Origin: Pseudomonas sp. Os17
GTDB lineage: Bacteria > Pseudomonadota > Gammaproteobacteria > Pseudomonadales > Pseudomonadaceae
Length of the DNA: 64,000 nt
Direction: 5' to 3'
NCBI RefSeq assembly: GCF_001547895.1
Contig: NZ_AP014627.1
Span: 3,909,501 to 3,973,500 of the forward strand
Below are positions 42,368 through 50,518 of the stretch, one piece after another. The notes beneath the pieces are model-generated. The model had not been told where the DNA came from. It worked only from the letters and a program-made list of their open reading frames with translations, and ran no database searches. Every line of letters begins with the position of its first letter. Within the stretch, counting starts at the first letter, position 1. The position numbers were made by a program, and so were the translations under genes.

Positions 42368-42537
42368 GGGGACGGTCCTTTGCCGTTATTTTTGAAGGCG
42401 ATAGCTTCGCACCCTGAACATGTAGCAAAGGGCTATCTAGCACATCCGTCCTATGCCTTTGACGAAAACGGCGGTCGCAAGCCCCCAGAGTTGCGGAAGC
42501 GATTCGAAAAACTGCGGAGCCCCCCCCAAAAAAATCC

Positions 42538-42747
42538 CAGGCAATAAAAAACCCGTAGACGTTAATCTACGGGGTTTTCAAGGGGAGGCCGAGGTCGGAA
42601 TCGAACCAGCGTAGGCGGACTTGCAATCCAGACAACACTTCATAATTTCAACTAGTTAGTTACAAATCCGTTCCGCAAGTGCCATCACCTAGAAAGGCTG
42701 CAACCCACGGCCTATGCGGGTCATGAAATTGATTGGGGAACTGATTT
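42538..42747. repeat. Left att-like direct repeat of prophage remnant (partner 46219-46432)
   Basis: About 210 bp repeated at 46219-46432. It includes a tRNA-type terminator (CCCGTAGACGTTAATCTACGGG), a degraded 3' half of tRNA-Cys at 42586-42630, and an integrase-arm-like end (TGCAACCCACGGCCTATGCG). The two copies bound a decayed element. The left copy is more diverged: its CCA end and one T-arm base are changed. Confidence 0.8.
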
Positions 42748-42881
42748 CCTAGGGGCGTCGAATGCTCAAAAGAGGTCAGTCATGAGCGGCGCTTCAGGCC
42801 AGGAGCAGCCACTGCATAAACTTGACGCTCGCGAACCGGCAAACCGGAACGCCTGCGGCGTCCACTCTTTTGAAAAGAAAC

Positions 42882-43241
42882 TCAGTTGTCCAAGCACTTT
42901 AACAACTGGGCCAACACCCTGTCTTCTTGCGAAGCCAATACGGCGCTGATCTCCTCGCATCTCCCATTCAGAGACAACAGGTCGCCAGCCAATACTTCTC
43001 CACTGGACATGCACATATCCAAAGCAATACTAAAAACTCCGTCACCTACCTGCTGACTCTCAAAAACAAGCTCAACCTCTTTAGGGAAGATCGTCACGTA
43101 GACGAAGAGTCTTTCATTCGCGTATGTGTAATGACCATGATTTCTTTTGAGTAGAACACTCTGGCTTCTCGAAGCCTTCTCATAAATATTATCTAGAAAC
43201 CTTTGAAGGACGAACAAAAGCTCAGGCTTTTCAGTGCTCAT
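42882..43241 (-). CDS. Hypothetical accessory protein
   Basis: A 119-residue soluble protein (MSTEKPELLFVLQRFLDNIY) with AAGGGAA before the ATG at 43241. The mixed alpha/beta sequence has no recognised family. It lies inside the prophage remnant and is probably a cargo gene. Confidence 0.55.
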   Translation of the reverse strand: MSTEKPELLFVLQRFLDNIYEKASRSQSVLLKRNHGHYTYANERLFVYVTIFPKEVELVFESQQVGDGVFSIALDMCMSSGEVLAGDLLSLNGRCEEISAVLASQEDRVLAQLLKCLDN

Positions 43242-43547
43242 GGGGTTCCCTTGCGAGCAATAGACTTCAACACGCCATTCTAACCAACATCGACGGTGTC
43301 CGAGTTGCACACTCTTCGAAGTTGCTTAGAAGATCTCGTCACGTAGCTGGCGTTAAACCCTCGGCCTCTAATGCCGAGACTGAAACTTGGTCACTCAACC
43401 TCGCGAATGTGAGCTGACCCGTGCGCAAGAGAACCACAGCCATGGGCATAATCAAAAAGGCTTTTGCCAGTCTGGGCGAAGACCAAGGATAAAAATCACT
43501 AAATAGAAGACCCGGCACATGGCCGGGCCAGTGGCTACAGATAGCCC

Positions 43548-43907
43548 TTATGCAACCAGGTCCCAGGTGATGGCCAGAGATCCAGTAGCGGTAGTACCTG
43601 GGAGCCAGGAACCAGCGGTCACCCATAGCCCCATACCAGCAGGTACGAACAGCGGAGCAGGAAGAAGAACTTGGGAATGGCTATTCGCGACAGCCGGGCC
43701 ATTACCATTGAAAATGCAGCGAGTACTGGCGTCGCCGGTAATGGTAGGCGCTGTCTCCGAAGCATACAGATTGACGTACCCGCTGGTTGGATCGATGGAA
43801 GCTGTCTGAACGATAAGGCCGTTCACGTTCTCGGCTGGCGAGACGATCTGTACAACACCTTTCGGAAACAGGTTGCCGGAGTGCTTGCCAATTTTTACTG
43901 CGTTCAT
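43548..43907 (-). CDS. Hypothetical beta-rich phage protein
   Basis: A 119-residue beta-rich protein (VVQIVSPAENVNGLIVQTAS, then APLFVPAGMGLWVTAG). It resembles small virion-associated or decoration-like proteins but matches no family I can name. Its leader repeats the leader of the next upstream gene (44681-44739), suggesting co-regulation. Confidence 0.55.
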   Translation of the reverse strand: MNAVKIGKHSGNLFPKGVVQIVSPAENVNGLIVQTASIDPTSGYVNLYASETAPTITGDASTRCIFNGNGPAVANSHSQVLLPAPLFVPAGMGLWVTAGSWLPGTTATGSLAITWDLVA

Positions 43908-43913
43908 TTTTCA

Positions 43914-43972
43914 CCTATTGAGTCGAATGATTTGTTACGGAGGATTCCGTTTTCATGTCGCTCAAAGGCGAT
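43914..43972. repeat. Duplicated gene leader, copy 1 (partner 44681-44739)
   Basis: CCTATTGAGTCGAATG and TTTCATNTCGCTCANAGGCGAT occur in the same order in both copies. On the minus strand each copy ends just before a start codon, so it is a repeated promoter or leader. Confidence 0.7.
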
Positions 43973-44020
43973 GAGTTGGACGCTCTTGGCGTTGTCGACA
44001 TACGTGCTGCTACATCACCG

Positions 44021-44665
44021 TTATTGCTTGGTGATGAGCATGTCGATAGTGCTGGTATCGCAGGTGTAGTTGGCCTTCTTGTCGAGAACCAAGTAAATGG
44101 CGGACGATTTGGTGACAGGCACTTTACTGACCGAAAAGACCGCTCCATTGCCTCTGACCAAGCTACCCGACTGAAGAACGGTGTCACCCTGATTCAAAGA
44201 CCAGGCAACGCCATCACCGCAACTGTTATGAATGCTACTTACTCGCCCGAGAATGTTGATCTTGCCCACCACAGGACTGGCCCAGCGAATGACCGTCTGG
44301 CTGTTCTGGCCTGGGTGAAATGCCACATCACCAGCGGCAATGGTAAAGCTGCCATTTGCCGTGTAGGTGTAAGGTTTCAGGTGAACCGACACATGTGCTC
44401 CAGATGCTTGATCCATCCAACATGTAGCCGGGAGATTGCTGCATGAATCGGCTTTGAAGTACGGCAATGGGACTTAGTTTTCGGCCTTGTTCACACCAGA
44501 CGAGTTCTGCATAAACGACCAAGGAGAACCTTGTGGGGCACTCTCCTTTGCCAGAATTACATCCCTTGCCAGGTTCCAGGACATTGCTGTGTCAGCAAAG
44601 GCACTCATGCTGGCACCAAAAAGCGCCAACAAACCGAGCAGGGAAACACTGATAGCTTTTTTCAT
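44021..44665 (-). pseudogene. Exported jelly-roll-like protein interrupted by a stop codon
   Basis: One frame runs from MKKAISVSLLGLLALFGASM (signal peptide) to 44021 and is broken only by a TAA at 44474-44476. Before the stop it reads SPWSFMQNSSGVNKAEN; after it, VPLPYFKADSCSN, then a beta-rich domain with GDGVAWSLNQGDT and YTCDTSTIDMLI. Without the stop it would be about 214 residues. A single base change or read-through would restore it. Confidence 0.6.
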
Positions 44666-44680
44666 TTGGATTGACCTATT

Positions 44681-44739
44681 GAGTCGAATGGTTGGTTGCG
44701 GAGAATTCCGCTTTCATTTCGCTCATAGGCGATAGTTCG
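44681..44739. repeat. Duplicated gene leader, copy 2 (partner 43914-43972)
   Basis: The copy that precedes the interrupted exported protein gene. It shares CCTATTGAGTCGAATG and the TCGCTCATAGGCGAT end with copy 1. Confidence 0.7.
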
Positions 44740-44955
44740 AGGCTCAAGGCCTTCACACGAGGAAGGTCAGCACCAACGACATGCCGGCTTTAGCTTCTTA
44801 CTCACTCGAGGAGTGGAATGACTATCCCAACAAAAAACTGTACATGCAACCAGTATCTTGAAGAATTTTTGCCCACCAGTAGTAGCAGCTCGGAACAAAG
44901 GGTGCGGGAAGCCATAAACGAAAAAGCCCCGGCGGATACCAGGACCTGAATAGGT

Positions 44956-45444
44956 GTGAGCTCACCGGTTGAGCGCAACGAGTGGGTGAAGATCGAGAAG
45001 GCTCTGCTTTGGCTGGACGATTTCGTGTCTCGACGCAACGGCGATAGTCGCGGCTCTTGCTCAGCAATTGAGACTCTGCGCGCCGCCCTGGAGTGCAAGC
45101 CAGCCGCCCATAACCAGGGCAAACCAACCCTGATCCAGGCGGTAGCCGTAACTTGCCAGAACGATGACGGGATGTACCTGGAATGGCTGCTTGAAGGAGG
45201 AATTTCAGAGAGGGAGTTCTCTGGCCAAGTGCTGTTCGCCATACCCGAGGCCACCGATCTGTGCGATGAAGACGGCGGCGCCGAGATCTACACCCGCCCA
45301 GTCGAGCAGCCCGCGTCCATCAGTTCCACAAGCGACAAGTACGAGGCTGAGCTGTACGACGAGGGCTGGCAGTTGGCACGGGACATGGGCTTGGGCAACG
45401 TCACTGATGCGCTGATGCAGCGCCAGGGCAAAAAATCCCGATAG
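44956..45444 (+). CDS. Hypothetical phage protein related to 16717-17466
   Basis: A 162-residue protein from a GTG. The N-terminal part is helical (EWVKIEKALLWLDDFVSRR). The C-terminus (YTRPVEQPASISSTSDKY, ELYDEGWQLARDMG) is nearly the same as that of the coiled-coil protein of the first prophage. This shows that the remnant and prophage 1 share an early-region lineage. Confidence 0.65.
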   Translation: MSSPVERNEWVKIEKALLWLDDFVSRRNGDSRGSCSAIETLRAALECKPAAHNQGKPTLIQAVAVTCQNDDGMYLEWLLEGGISEREFSGQVLFAIPEATDLCDEDGGAEIYTRPVEQPASISSTSDKYEAELYDEGWQLARDMGLGNVTDALMQRQGKKSR

Positions 45445-45489
45445 GAGTACATTTGCACTCCACCCATAAAAACCGAACGCTCATCTAAC

Positions 45490-45738
45490 TCAGCCGCTGA
45501 AAAATCGAATGACGGGAGCTAGAAAGCTGATCTTGTCCGCAGATTTTACAAAGCGGTCAAAGGCTTTTTCGCTAAGGATGAACGCGGGTATGAAAAAGAT
45601 ACTCGAGACCACAGCAGTCAATAAAAATCCAATCCAATCGGTACTAACAAGGACGGCGATCGCTACGCCCAGCATCAATAGCCCCCCTGAAAAGAACAGC
45701 CGCCGAGCAAATTTTTGATTTGGATATTGATTGAACAT
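45490..45738 (-). CDS. Small two-helix membrane protein, antisense cargo gene (slot 3 of remnant)
   Basis: An 82-residue protein with two adjacent hydrophobic helices (about 14-32 and 35-56). It lies between the 16717-type gene and the remains of the ASCH-like gene, exactly where prophage 1 has a different minus-strand gene (17469-17711). Function unknown. Confidence 0.58.
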   Translation of the reverse strand: MFNQYPNQKFARRLFFSGGLLMLGVAIAVLVSTDWIGFLLTAVVSSIFFIPAFILSEKAFDRFVKSADKISFLAPVIRFFSG

Positions 45739-45841
45739 GATCAGGCCACCCTTGCCGCTTTCAATCACAGTAGTTCCAGGGTGGATTTTTGTCGAAGCAT
45801 GCACTCTTCCCCCCCTTAATTCCCCTTAGCAGCGGCCCTCC

Positions 45842-46215
45842 CCAGCAAGCCGCTGTAGAGGCCAAGGACGAAGTCATGCCTGTAGAAAGAACGGTAACCA
45901 TCCCAGCCCGGGAGCAGCACGCGGCCAAGCCTCAATCACCGTCACGCTCCCGCGGGTTTGCCGACAGTGCGGCGTTCCACGCGGCGAATCCTACTCAGCT
46001 GTCAGCTGGAACGGCAGGACAACAAAGCCGAGTTACGACAACTAAGACCGATTTTTGAAGAAATACCGATTGATGCGATAGCACCATCGATGATTGCGGC
46101 CTATCGCGATAAGCGGTCTGCGAAAACAAGAGCCAACAGAGAAATCGTCTTACGTTCGCATCGGAGCCATCGCGAACCCGACGAAATAAAAAAGTTTTGG
46201 TACGCCAGCACTTTC
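45842..46215 (+). pseudogene. Fused remnants of ASCH-like gene start and phage integrase
   Basis: The leader GGCCAAGGACGAAGTCATGCC (shared with 17826-17848) and a few ASCH-gene codons begin the fragment. An integrase core-binding fragment then follows in another frame (LRPIFEEIPIDAIAPSMIAA, YRDKRSAKTRANREI). It ends SHREPDEIKKFWYAST with no catalytic domain. Internal deletion of the prophage explains the fusion. Confidence 0.65.
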
Positions 46216-46218
46216 ACG

Positions 46219-46432
46219 CAGGCAATAAAAAACCCCGTAGACGTTAATCTACGGGGTTTTCAAGGGTGGAGGCCGAGGTCGGAATCGAACCGGCGTAGGC
46301 GGATTTGCAATCCAGATAAAATATCAATACTTTCAAACAGTTAATGATAGATCCGTTCCGCAAGTGGCATCTCTTAGAAAGCCTGCAACCCACGGCCTAT
46401 GCGGGTCATTATTTTGATTGCGGAACTGATTT
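46219..46432. repeat. Right att-like direct repeat of prophage remnant (partner 42538-42747)
   Basis: It contains the terminator hairpin, the better-preserved tRNA-Cys 3' half and the arm-like end (CAACCCACGGCCTATGCGGG, then TTGATTGCGGAACTGATTT). It adjoins the integrase stub, as expected for an attachment junction. Confidence 0.8.
46267..46313 (-). other. tRNA-Cys 3' half (attachment-site fragment)
   Basis: On the minus strand it reads from the anticodon arm (GGATTGCAAATCC, anticodon GCA) through an intact T-arm (GGTTCGATTCC) to the acceptor 3' strand and CCA. The 5' half (D-arm, 5' acceptor strand) is absent, so it cannot fold as a tRNA. It is the trace of integration into a tRNA-Cys gene. 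Confidence 0.75.
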
Positions 46433-47067
46433 AACTGGCGCCCTTAGCGGTTCAGGGCCCAGTGACAGTCGCAGTCCTCAAGGCTCCTCTACCCTTTCCT
46501 CCTGGACCCTGCAAGCTCAGTCGATCCGATGATGGATCGGGCACACCAAATATAAAAACACTTATATTTCAGGCACTTAATAACATCAATTTTTTTGCTG
46601 TAGCAAAAACTAAGCAGGGACGTGGTAAATATCGGAAATCCGATCAAAGTCCGTCCAATCAAAGAAACTCCAAACTGGCACTAGGGGCTCATCAGTTACA
46701 ATATCCCGTCAAGCGAATACCAATCATCCTTACGGCAAGTGGTACGGTTCTGGAAAATCCAAAGCGCCTTTAACATCCTTCACTCGGCTCTGGATCCGCC
46801 CTACGTCATCGTCCATCATCAGTAGCTGGATCAGCCCTGATCCCACTTCGCTAGTGCCGGCACTTGAACGACCATTAACTCCGCATGAGTAACCTCGAGA
46901 CTTAGCGTCGAGCCTGCCGAGCCATTCGCCAAGACACGGACGCCCGCTTTCTATGGTCTGATCCATCAAGGGAGTGGGCAGCGGCTGAGAATGTTCTTGG
47001 GCAGAGCCTATTACCCGGAAGGCTTGGTAACTTGGACGGCCCAGCTAATTTATGAGATACACCGCAG
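46433..47067. other. Intergenic, no convincing gene
   Basis: About 630 bases. A 79-codon minus-strand frame at 46730-46969 (PCLGEWLGRLDAKSRGYSCG) has no ribosome site and no known family. The stretch joins the prophage remnant to the AT-rich island. Confidence 0.35.
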
Positions 47068-48210
47068 TCATGCTTTGTTTCTCTCCGAGCGCTCTAGGAC
47101 AGCGTTCAGTTCAGGGTGCTGAGTGAGCCCAGACTTGAAGGCTAAATAAGAGGGAAGATCAAGATAGATGCAGGTTTGAAGGGCCCGCACAAGCAGTAAG
47201 ATCTGCCCATCGCCAATCTTTGCAACGTCTTCTGTCGTTAATATTTCATTGGGCGCACACAGAACAGTCCAATTTAATTGTGAGTTTATGTTGAGGTTGA
47301 TCGCAATTCCTTCTTGGGTTGAAAGCAACACCACGGCTACCGCATTTGGGAAGCCCACAAGACGATTGAAGTCCTGATCTCCCTGCTTAGAGAATAATAC
47401 GCTACCACGCACTTCAGGCTCGTCATTATCCCCACGATGCCAGAGCCCCTTGTGCAACTCTTTGCCATAGTCTGAGTCGAGGACTTTAGACCCGAAGAGA
47501 CAAAAGGCAATACCTATTGCAAGCTTACACACAAAGCGCTTATCAAACTTTGGGTCAACCGTAACTCGCATTTTATGCTCTAGCTCACCTTCAGTATTGG
47601 CTAGGAAAAACTCTGTGCGTGCTCGATCCAAGTCGTCAGGTTGCGCGAACCCGATGCTAGCCGGATCAGCACCCCGGACCTCGGTGCACAGAACCTTCTT
47701 GACCCTACGACCATGAAACGCTTGCTCAAACGACAGCCACGTCTTGAGCGGATCCTGCTGCGTGTTTTCGGAAAATAAAAAATATGCTCTTGTCTCTGTG
47801 CTCTTCATGGTCCGCGGGTTTCCGCCAACGTACGCAGATAACCTCTCATCGTGCGGACGAAGCCAAAATACCTGTTCACCTAGTGGACCCAACCACATTT
47901 CACAAACGTGGTTCTCCGGAAGTTCAGGAGGGCAAAGATCGGTGTTGCCCATACACAGGAGTGATACTCCAACTGGCTTATCCTTGTCATAAAAAGCTGA
48001 GGAGGACTCACGCAGCCAGTTAGAGACTATCCAATTCTTTTCGAAAGACGCATCGACAAATAACCCAAGGTTACTATTGCAGCTTTTGCAGACCTCTCGT
48101 GTCTTTAGAAAGTCGGGAGCATGTGCCCCTCCCAAAAACTGCGGAATAACATGCTCTAGCGTGAACTCTTGATCATCCTTATCTTTACGGCAGTAAATGC
48201 AATGTCCCAT
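47068..48210 (-). CDS. HNH endonuclease
   Basis: A 380-residue protein. The N-terminal HNH domain has CIYC (Cys4/Cys7), TLEHVIPQFLGG (Glu19-His20) and CKSCN (Cys41/Cys44-Asn45), the HNH_5 arrangement. A C-terminal region of about 320 residues has no recognised fold. GGAGGG precedes the ATG at 48210. Single large HNH proteins in islands are often defence or mobile-element nucleases; no methylase or partner is seen here. Confidence 0.8.
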   Translation of the reverse strand: MGHCIYCRKDKDDQEFTLEHVIPQFLGGAHAPDFLKTREVCKSCNSNLGLFVDASFEKNWIVSNWLRESSSAFYDKDKPVGVSLLCMGNTDLCPPELPENHVCEMWLGPLGEQVFWLRPHDERLSAYVGGNPRTMKSTETRAYFLFSENTQQDPLKTWLSFEQAFHGRRVKKVLCTEVRGADPASIGFAQPDDLDRARTEFFLANTEGELEHKMRVTVDPKFDKRFVCKLAIGIAFCLFGSKVLDSDYGKELHKGLWHRGDNDEPEVRGSVLFSKQGDQDFNRLVGFPNAVAVVLLSTQEGIAINLNINSQLNWTVLCAPNEILTTEDVAKIGDGQILLLVRALQTCIYLDLPSYLAFKSGLTQHPELNAVLERSERNKA

Positions 48211-48595
48211 AGATCCCTCCATATGTCATACAAGCATTGTGAGGGTAGCACGGTGGCAGCATGTATCTGATAGCTGGTCATGTTGATCAGGCGTGGCGAT
48301 GGCAATCCCAAGCTGCCCAAGGACAGCAACCACAGTTAGCACGTTCTTGACGCGGCATGAACACCATAAGGGCGAGACTGTGGTCCGCCCTACAACCCCA
48401 AAGAGCAAGGTCTGTAGGGCTCTGTCGACACAGCAGGATTTGGAGCCGCTGGGCATTAAATGCCGTTGACTGGCGTCCAGACTGCCCCATTGTTGCACCA
48501 CGACGTCAGGTCGCTAACCAACAACCAGTTCGGCAAATGCCAACCAGGCCAGCGAGGATAGGAATTTGAACCACCTCCCTAGCGTTCGACTTGGC
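48211..48595. other. Intergenic, no supported gene
   Basis: About 385 bases between the HNH gene and the RHH gene. Only short antisense-type frames are present. It probably contains the HNH promoter, but no clear element was identified. Confidence 0.35.
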
Positions 48596-48790
48596 CTAGA
48601 ACGGAATGTCTTTTTCGCTCCCCTCCCAGGGAGCTCGCCGCAACGTGTTTTTTTCTATGTACTCCCGCATAAACTCTCTTATTACGCCTGCCGGCGATCG
48701 CTCGTTTGATTTGGCAAGCTCCAAAAAAGCCTTCAGGAGCGCTGTATCCACCCTAATTTGGTATGTCTTTTTTTCCTTTGCCGGATCCAT
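48596..48790 (-). CDS. Ribbon-helix-helix protein
   Basis: A 64-residue protein with an RHH fold: YQIRVDTALLKAFLELAKSN then ERSPAGVIREFMREYI. AGGCG precedes the ATG. It resembles plasmid copy-control or antitoxin-type CopG proteins. No toxin gene is adjacent, but the divergent replication-initiator-like gene fits a plasmid-type control pair. Confidence 0.7.
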   Translation of the reverse strand: MDPAKEKKTYQIRVDTALLKAFLELAKSNERSPAGVIREFMREYIEKNTLRRAPWEGSEKDIPF

Positions 48791-48895
48791 AACGCCTCCA
48801 TATGTACGTACACAGTACTTACACCCCTTGATTTAAAAAGTCAAAAAACTCTCGTTCATGAACCGATTTACATTAACTATGACCCGTGCAAAAAA

Positions 48896-48951
48896 ATCGT
48901 ATCTATATGATTTAAATAGTTTTTTTTAAAAAAATTTACTTTTTATACGAT
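48896..48951. promoter_or_regulatory. Divergent AT-rich control region with inverted repeat
   Basis: ATCGTAT (48896-48902) and ATACGAT (48945-48951) are exact inverses 42 bp apart around a very AT-rich tract, between the RHH gene and the rightward genes. It could be an operator pair for the RHH protein, or an origin-like AT-rich element. Confidence 0.4.
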
Positions 48952-49022
48952 CACCCTATTCTAGATAGAGGTTCCCGCATCGTTCAAAGTCAGCCCATCG
49001 CAACGACCTAAGGAATTTCGCG

Positions 49023-49154
49023 ATGGAAAATCTCCATAACATTATCGAAGCACTTAACTCTCTGGCTCCAAATGCCGACCGTTTGGTTCCGTTGGTTCTT
49101 TCCATTGCCGCACTAATAGCGATCATCGTACTTTCCAAAAAAGGAGGGGCTTAA
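49023..49154 (+). CDS. Small single-pass membrane protein
   Basis: A 43-residue protein, MENLHNIIEALNSLAPNADR, followed by a hydrophobic helix (VLSIAALIAIIVLS) and KKGGA. It ends one base before the start of the replication-like gene, whose ribosome site (GGAGGGG) lies inside it, so the two are coupled. Confidence 0.55.
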   Translation: MENLHNIIEALNSLAPNADRLVPLVLSIAALIAIIVLSKKGGA

Positions 49155-49155
49155 C

Positions 49156-49857
49156 ATGAGGATTCTTCCCTGGGTGCGGATGCCTTCGAGATGGATTCGA
49201 GAAGGTGGTCTTAAGAACTTCAATTGGGCTTCAAATGGAGTCGCTAGCAAATCAGCAGCTATTGCTGCATTGCAAATTTATATCGCATTGGTAACACAAG
49301 CTGAGGAAAAAGCTCCCCCGTCGTTTAGGTTAGAGGCAGAACTGACTTATAACGCACTTATGGAGATTACTGGGCTCAGCCGAGCTCTTGTTTCCTCCGG
49401 GATCGAGGCACTTTTAAATACCGAACGGATTTCAAAGGAAACAATAGGGAGAAAAAGTCGCTACTCCATTTCAGATTACGAGTTTGGAAACTGGTGCAAG
49501 CTTCCCGCACGCGCTCTATACGGATATGGAGGAGGAACAAGCATTCCTGCATTTAAGCTTTTTCAGAAAAGGAGTATTTGCGAACTAAACGCACTGAAAC
49601 TCATGTTGTATTATGCTGCAGCAAGAGACAACAAAACACCATATACAATGGCCTCCTTTGAGACCATCCACAAACAAACAGGTGTAATAGAAAAAAACAT
49701 TCCTCGTGCGAATGCCTTTCTAATTAATTCCTCCTTACTGGCGAACTTGACTCGTGAAAACTCAGAAAACACGAAAAAAAAGGAGCCAAACAAATACTAT
49801 CTAACCGGATATCGCGACCTCTTTATGGGCTCACCAATAGTTCGAGTTCAAATTTGA
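49156..49857 (+). CDS. HTH protein resembling a plasmid replication initiator
   Basis: A 233-residue AT-rich gene product with two HTH-like regions: LTYNALMEITGLSRALVSSG (about 55-75) and FETIHKQTGVIEKNIPRANA (about 170-190). CELNALKLMLYYAAARDNKT lies between. Two winged-helix-like domains are typical of plasmid Rep proteins. GGAGGGG precedes the ATG. Replication function is inferred. Confidence 0.6.
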   Translation: MRILPWVRMPSRWIREGGLKNFNWASNGVASKSAAIAALQIYIALVTQAEEKAPPSFRLEAELTYNALMEITGLSRALVSSGIEALLNTERISKETIGRKSRYSISDYEFGNWCKLPARALYGYGGGTSIPAFKLFQKRSICELNALKLMLYYAAARDNKTPYTMASFETIHKQTGVIEKNIPRANAFLINSSLLANLTRENSENTKKKEPNKYYLTGYRDLFMGSPIVRVQI

Positions 49858-49880
49858 AGAACTGACATATGATCAAAACT

Positions 49881-50473
49881 TCAGGCATTACCCACAAGAA
49901 ACATGCCAAAGTTGATCAAGTTAGTGGTAAAACTCTGGCTCATCATCTCCCGCCGCATACCCCAATCTGGGTTGGTAGGGACACCGGCAGTGCGGAGTGT
50001 GCTCCTCCCCCAGCGATTGTTGATTTGGTCCAAGACCTTCATCACCTTGTCGGTTTCCGATGGTTGCGCCACCGCGAAGAGATCGTCGGTGTACTCGCTT
50101 CGCTGGCATAGATTCAACAATGAGACCTCGGCCTTACTGTATTTGAAGCCCGTTCTGAAAGCGCGATCCAGCGCTTCCACAGCCATTTCCGTCATGAGCC
50201 GGACGTCGTTGGTTGGATACGGCAGCTCTATCAGGACGCCATTGGCATACTTGGCTTATTGAGGGTTAAACATGCCCGTGCGAATGCTGACGCGGATTTT
50301 CTTACACAATGAATTCTGAGCCCGCAGTTTTTCCGAGGCTCGCATCATGTATGTGGCAACCACATCCTTGATAGGGGCCAACCCAGTTAACCGCCTCCCA
50401 AAACATCCTGCTACAGCAGATCTCCTGTTTCGGCGGATCAGGTTCGTCCAGATCCAGGCAAGCTGTGCCAGCC
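49881..50473 (-). pseudogene. umuC: 3' remnant of umuC/rulB (DNA polymerase V subunit)
   Basis: Pieces of the UmuC C-terminal half are in order but in different frames: LDLDEPDPPKQEICCSRMF, then IKDVVATYMMRASEKLRAQN and KKIRVSIRTGMFNP, an in-frame TAA, KYANGVLIELPYPTNDVRLM, and GFKYSKAEVSLLNL to PDWGMRREMMSQSF. The catalytic N-terminal half is missing. rulB genes are known insertion sites for mobile elements, and this remnant abuts the AT-rich island. Confidence 0.78.
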
Positions 50474-50513
50474 AGCGGCCGGGCTTGATGTTGACGCATT
50501 TGGCCCGGCCGCT
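50474..50513 (-). terminator. Strong hairpin at end of tail/lysis cluster
   Basis: AGCGGCCGGGC and GCCCGGCCGCT form a perfect 11-bp stem with an 18-nt loop, six bases after the Rz stop. It probably ends the leftward transcript. There is no T-run after it on the minus strand. Confidence 0.5.
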
Positions 50514-50518
50514 CCTTT

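Noticed and set aside
42586..42630. Second tRNA-Cys gene
   Set aside because: Only the 3' half is present, with changes in the T-arm and a lost CCA. It cannot fold as a tRNA.
44956..45444. Intact duplicate of the 16717-17466 gene
   Set aside because: Only the C-terminal segment is shared. The N-terminal halves are unrelated, so it is a mosaic relative and not a duplicate.
48596..48790. Toxin-antitoxin pair with the RHH protein as antitoxin
   Set aside because: No adjacent toxin-like gene was found on either side. The divergent initiator-like gene suggests plasmid-type control instead.
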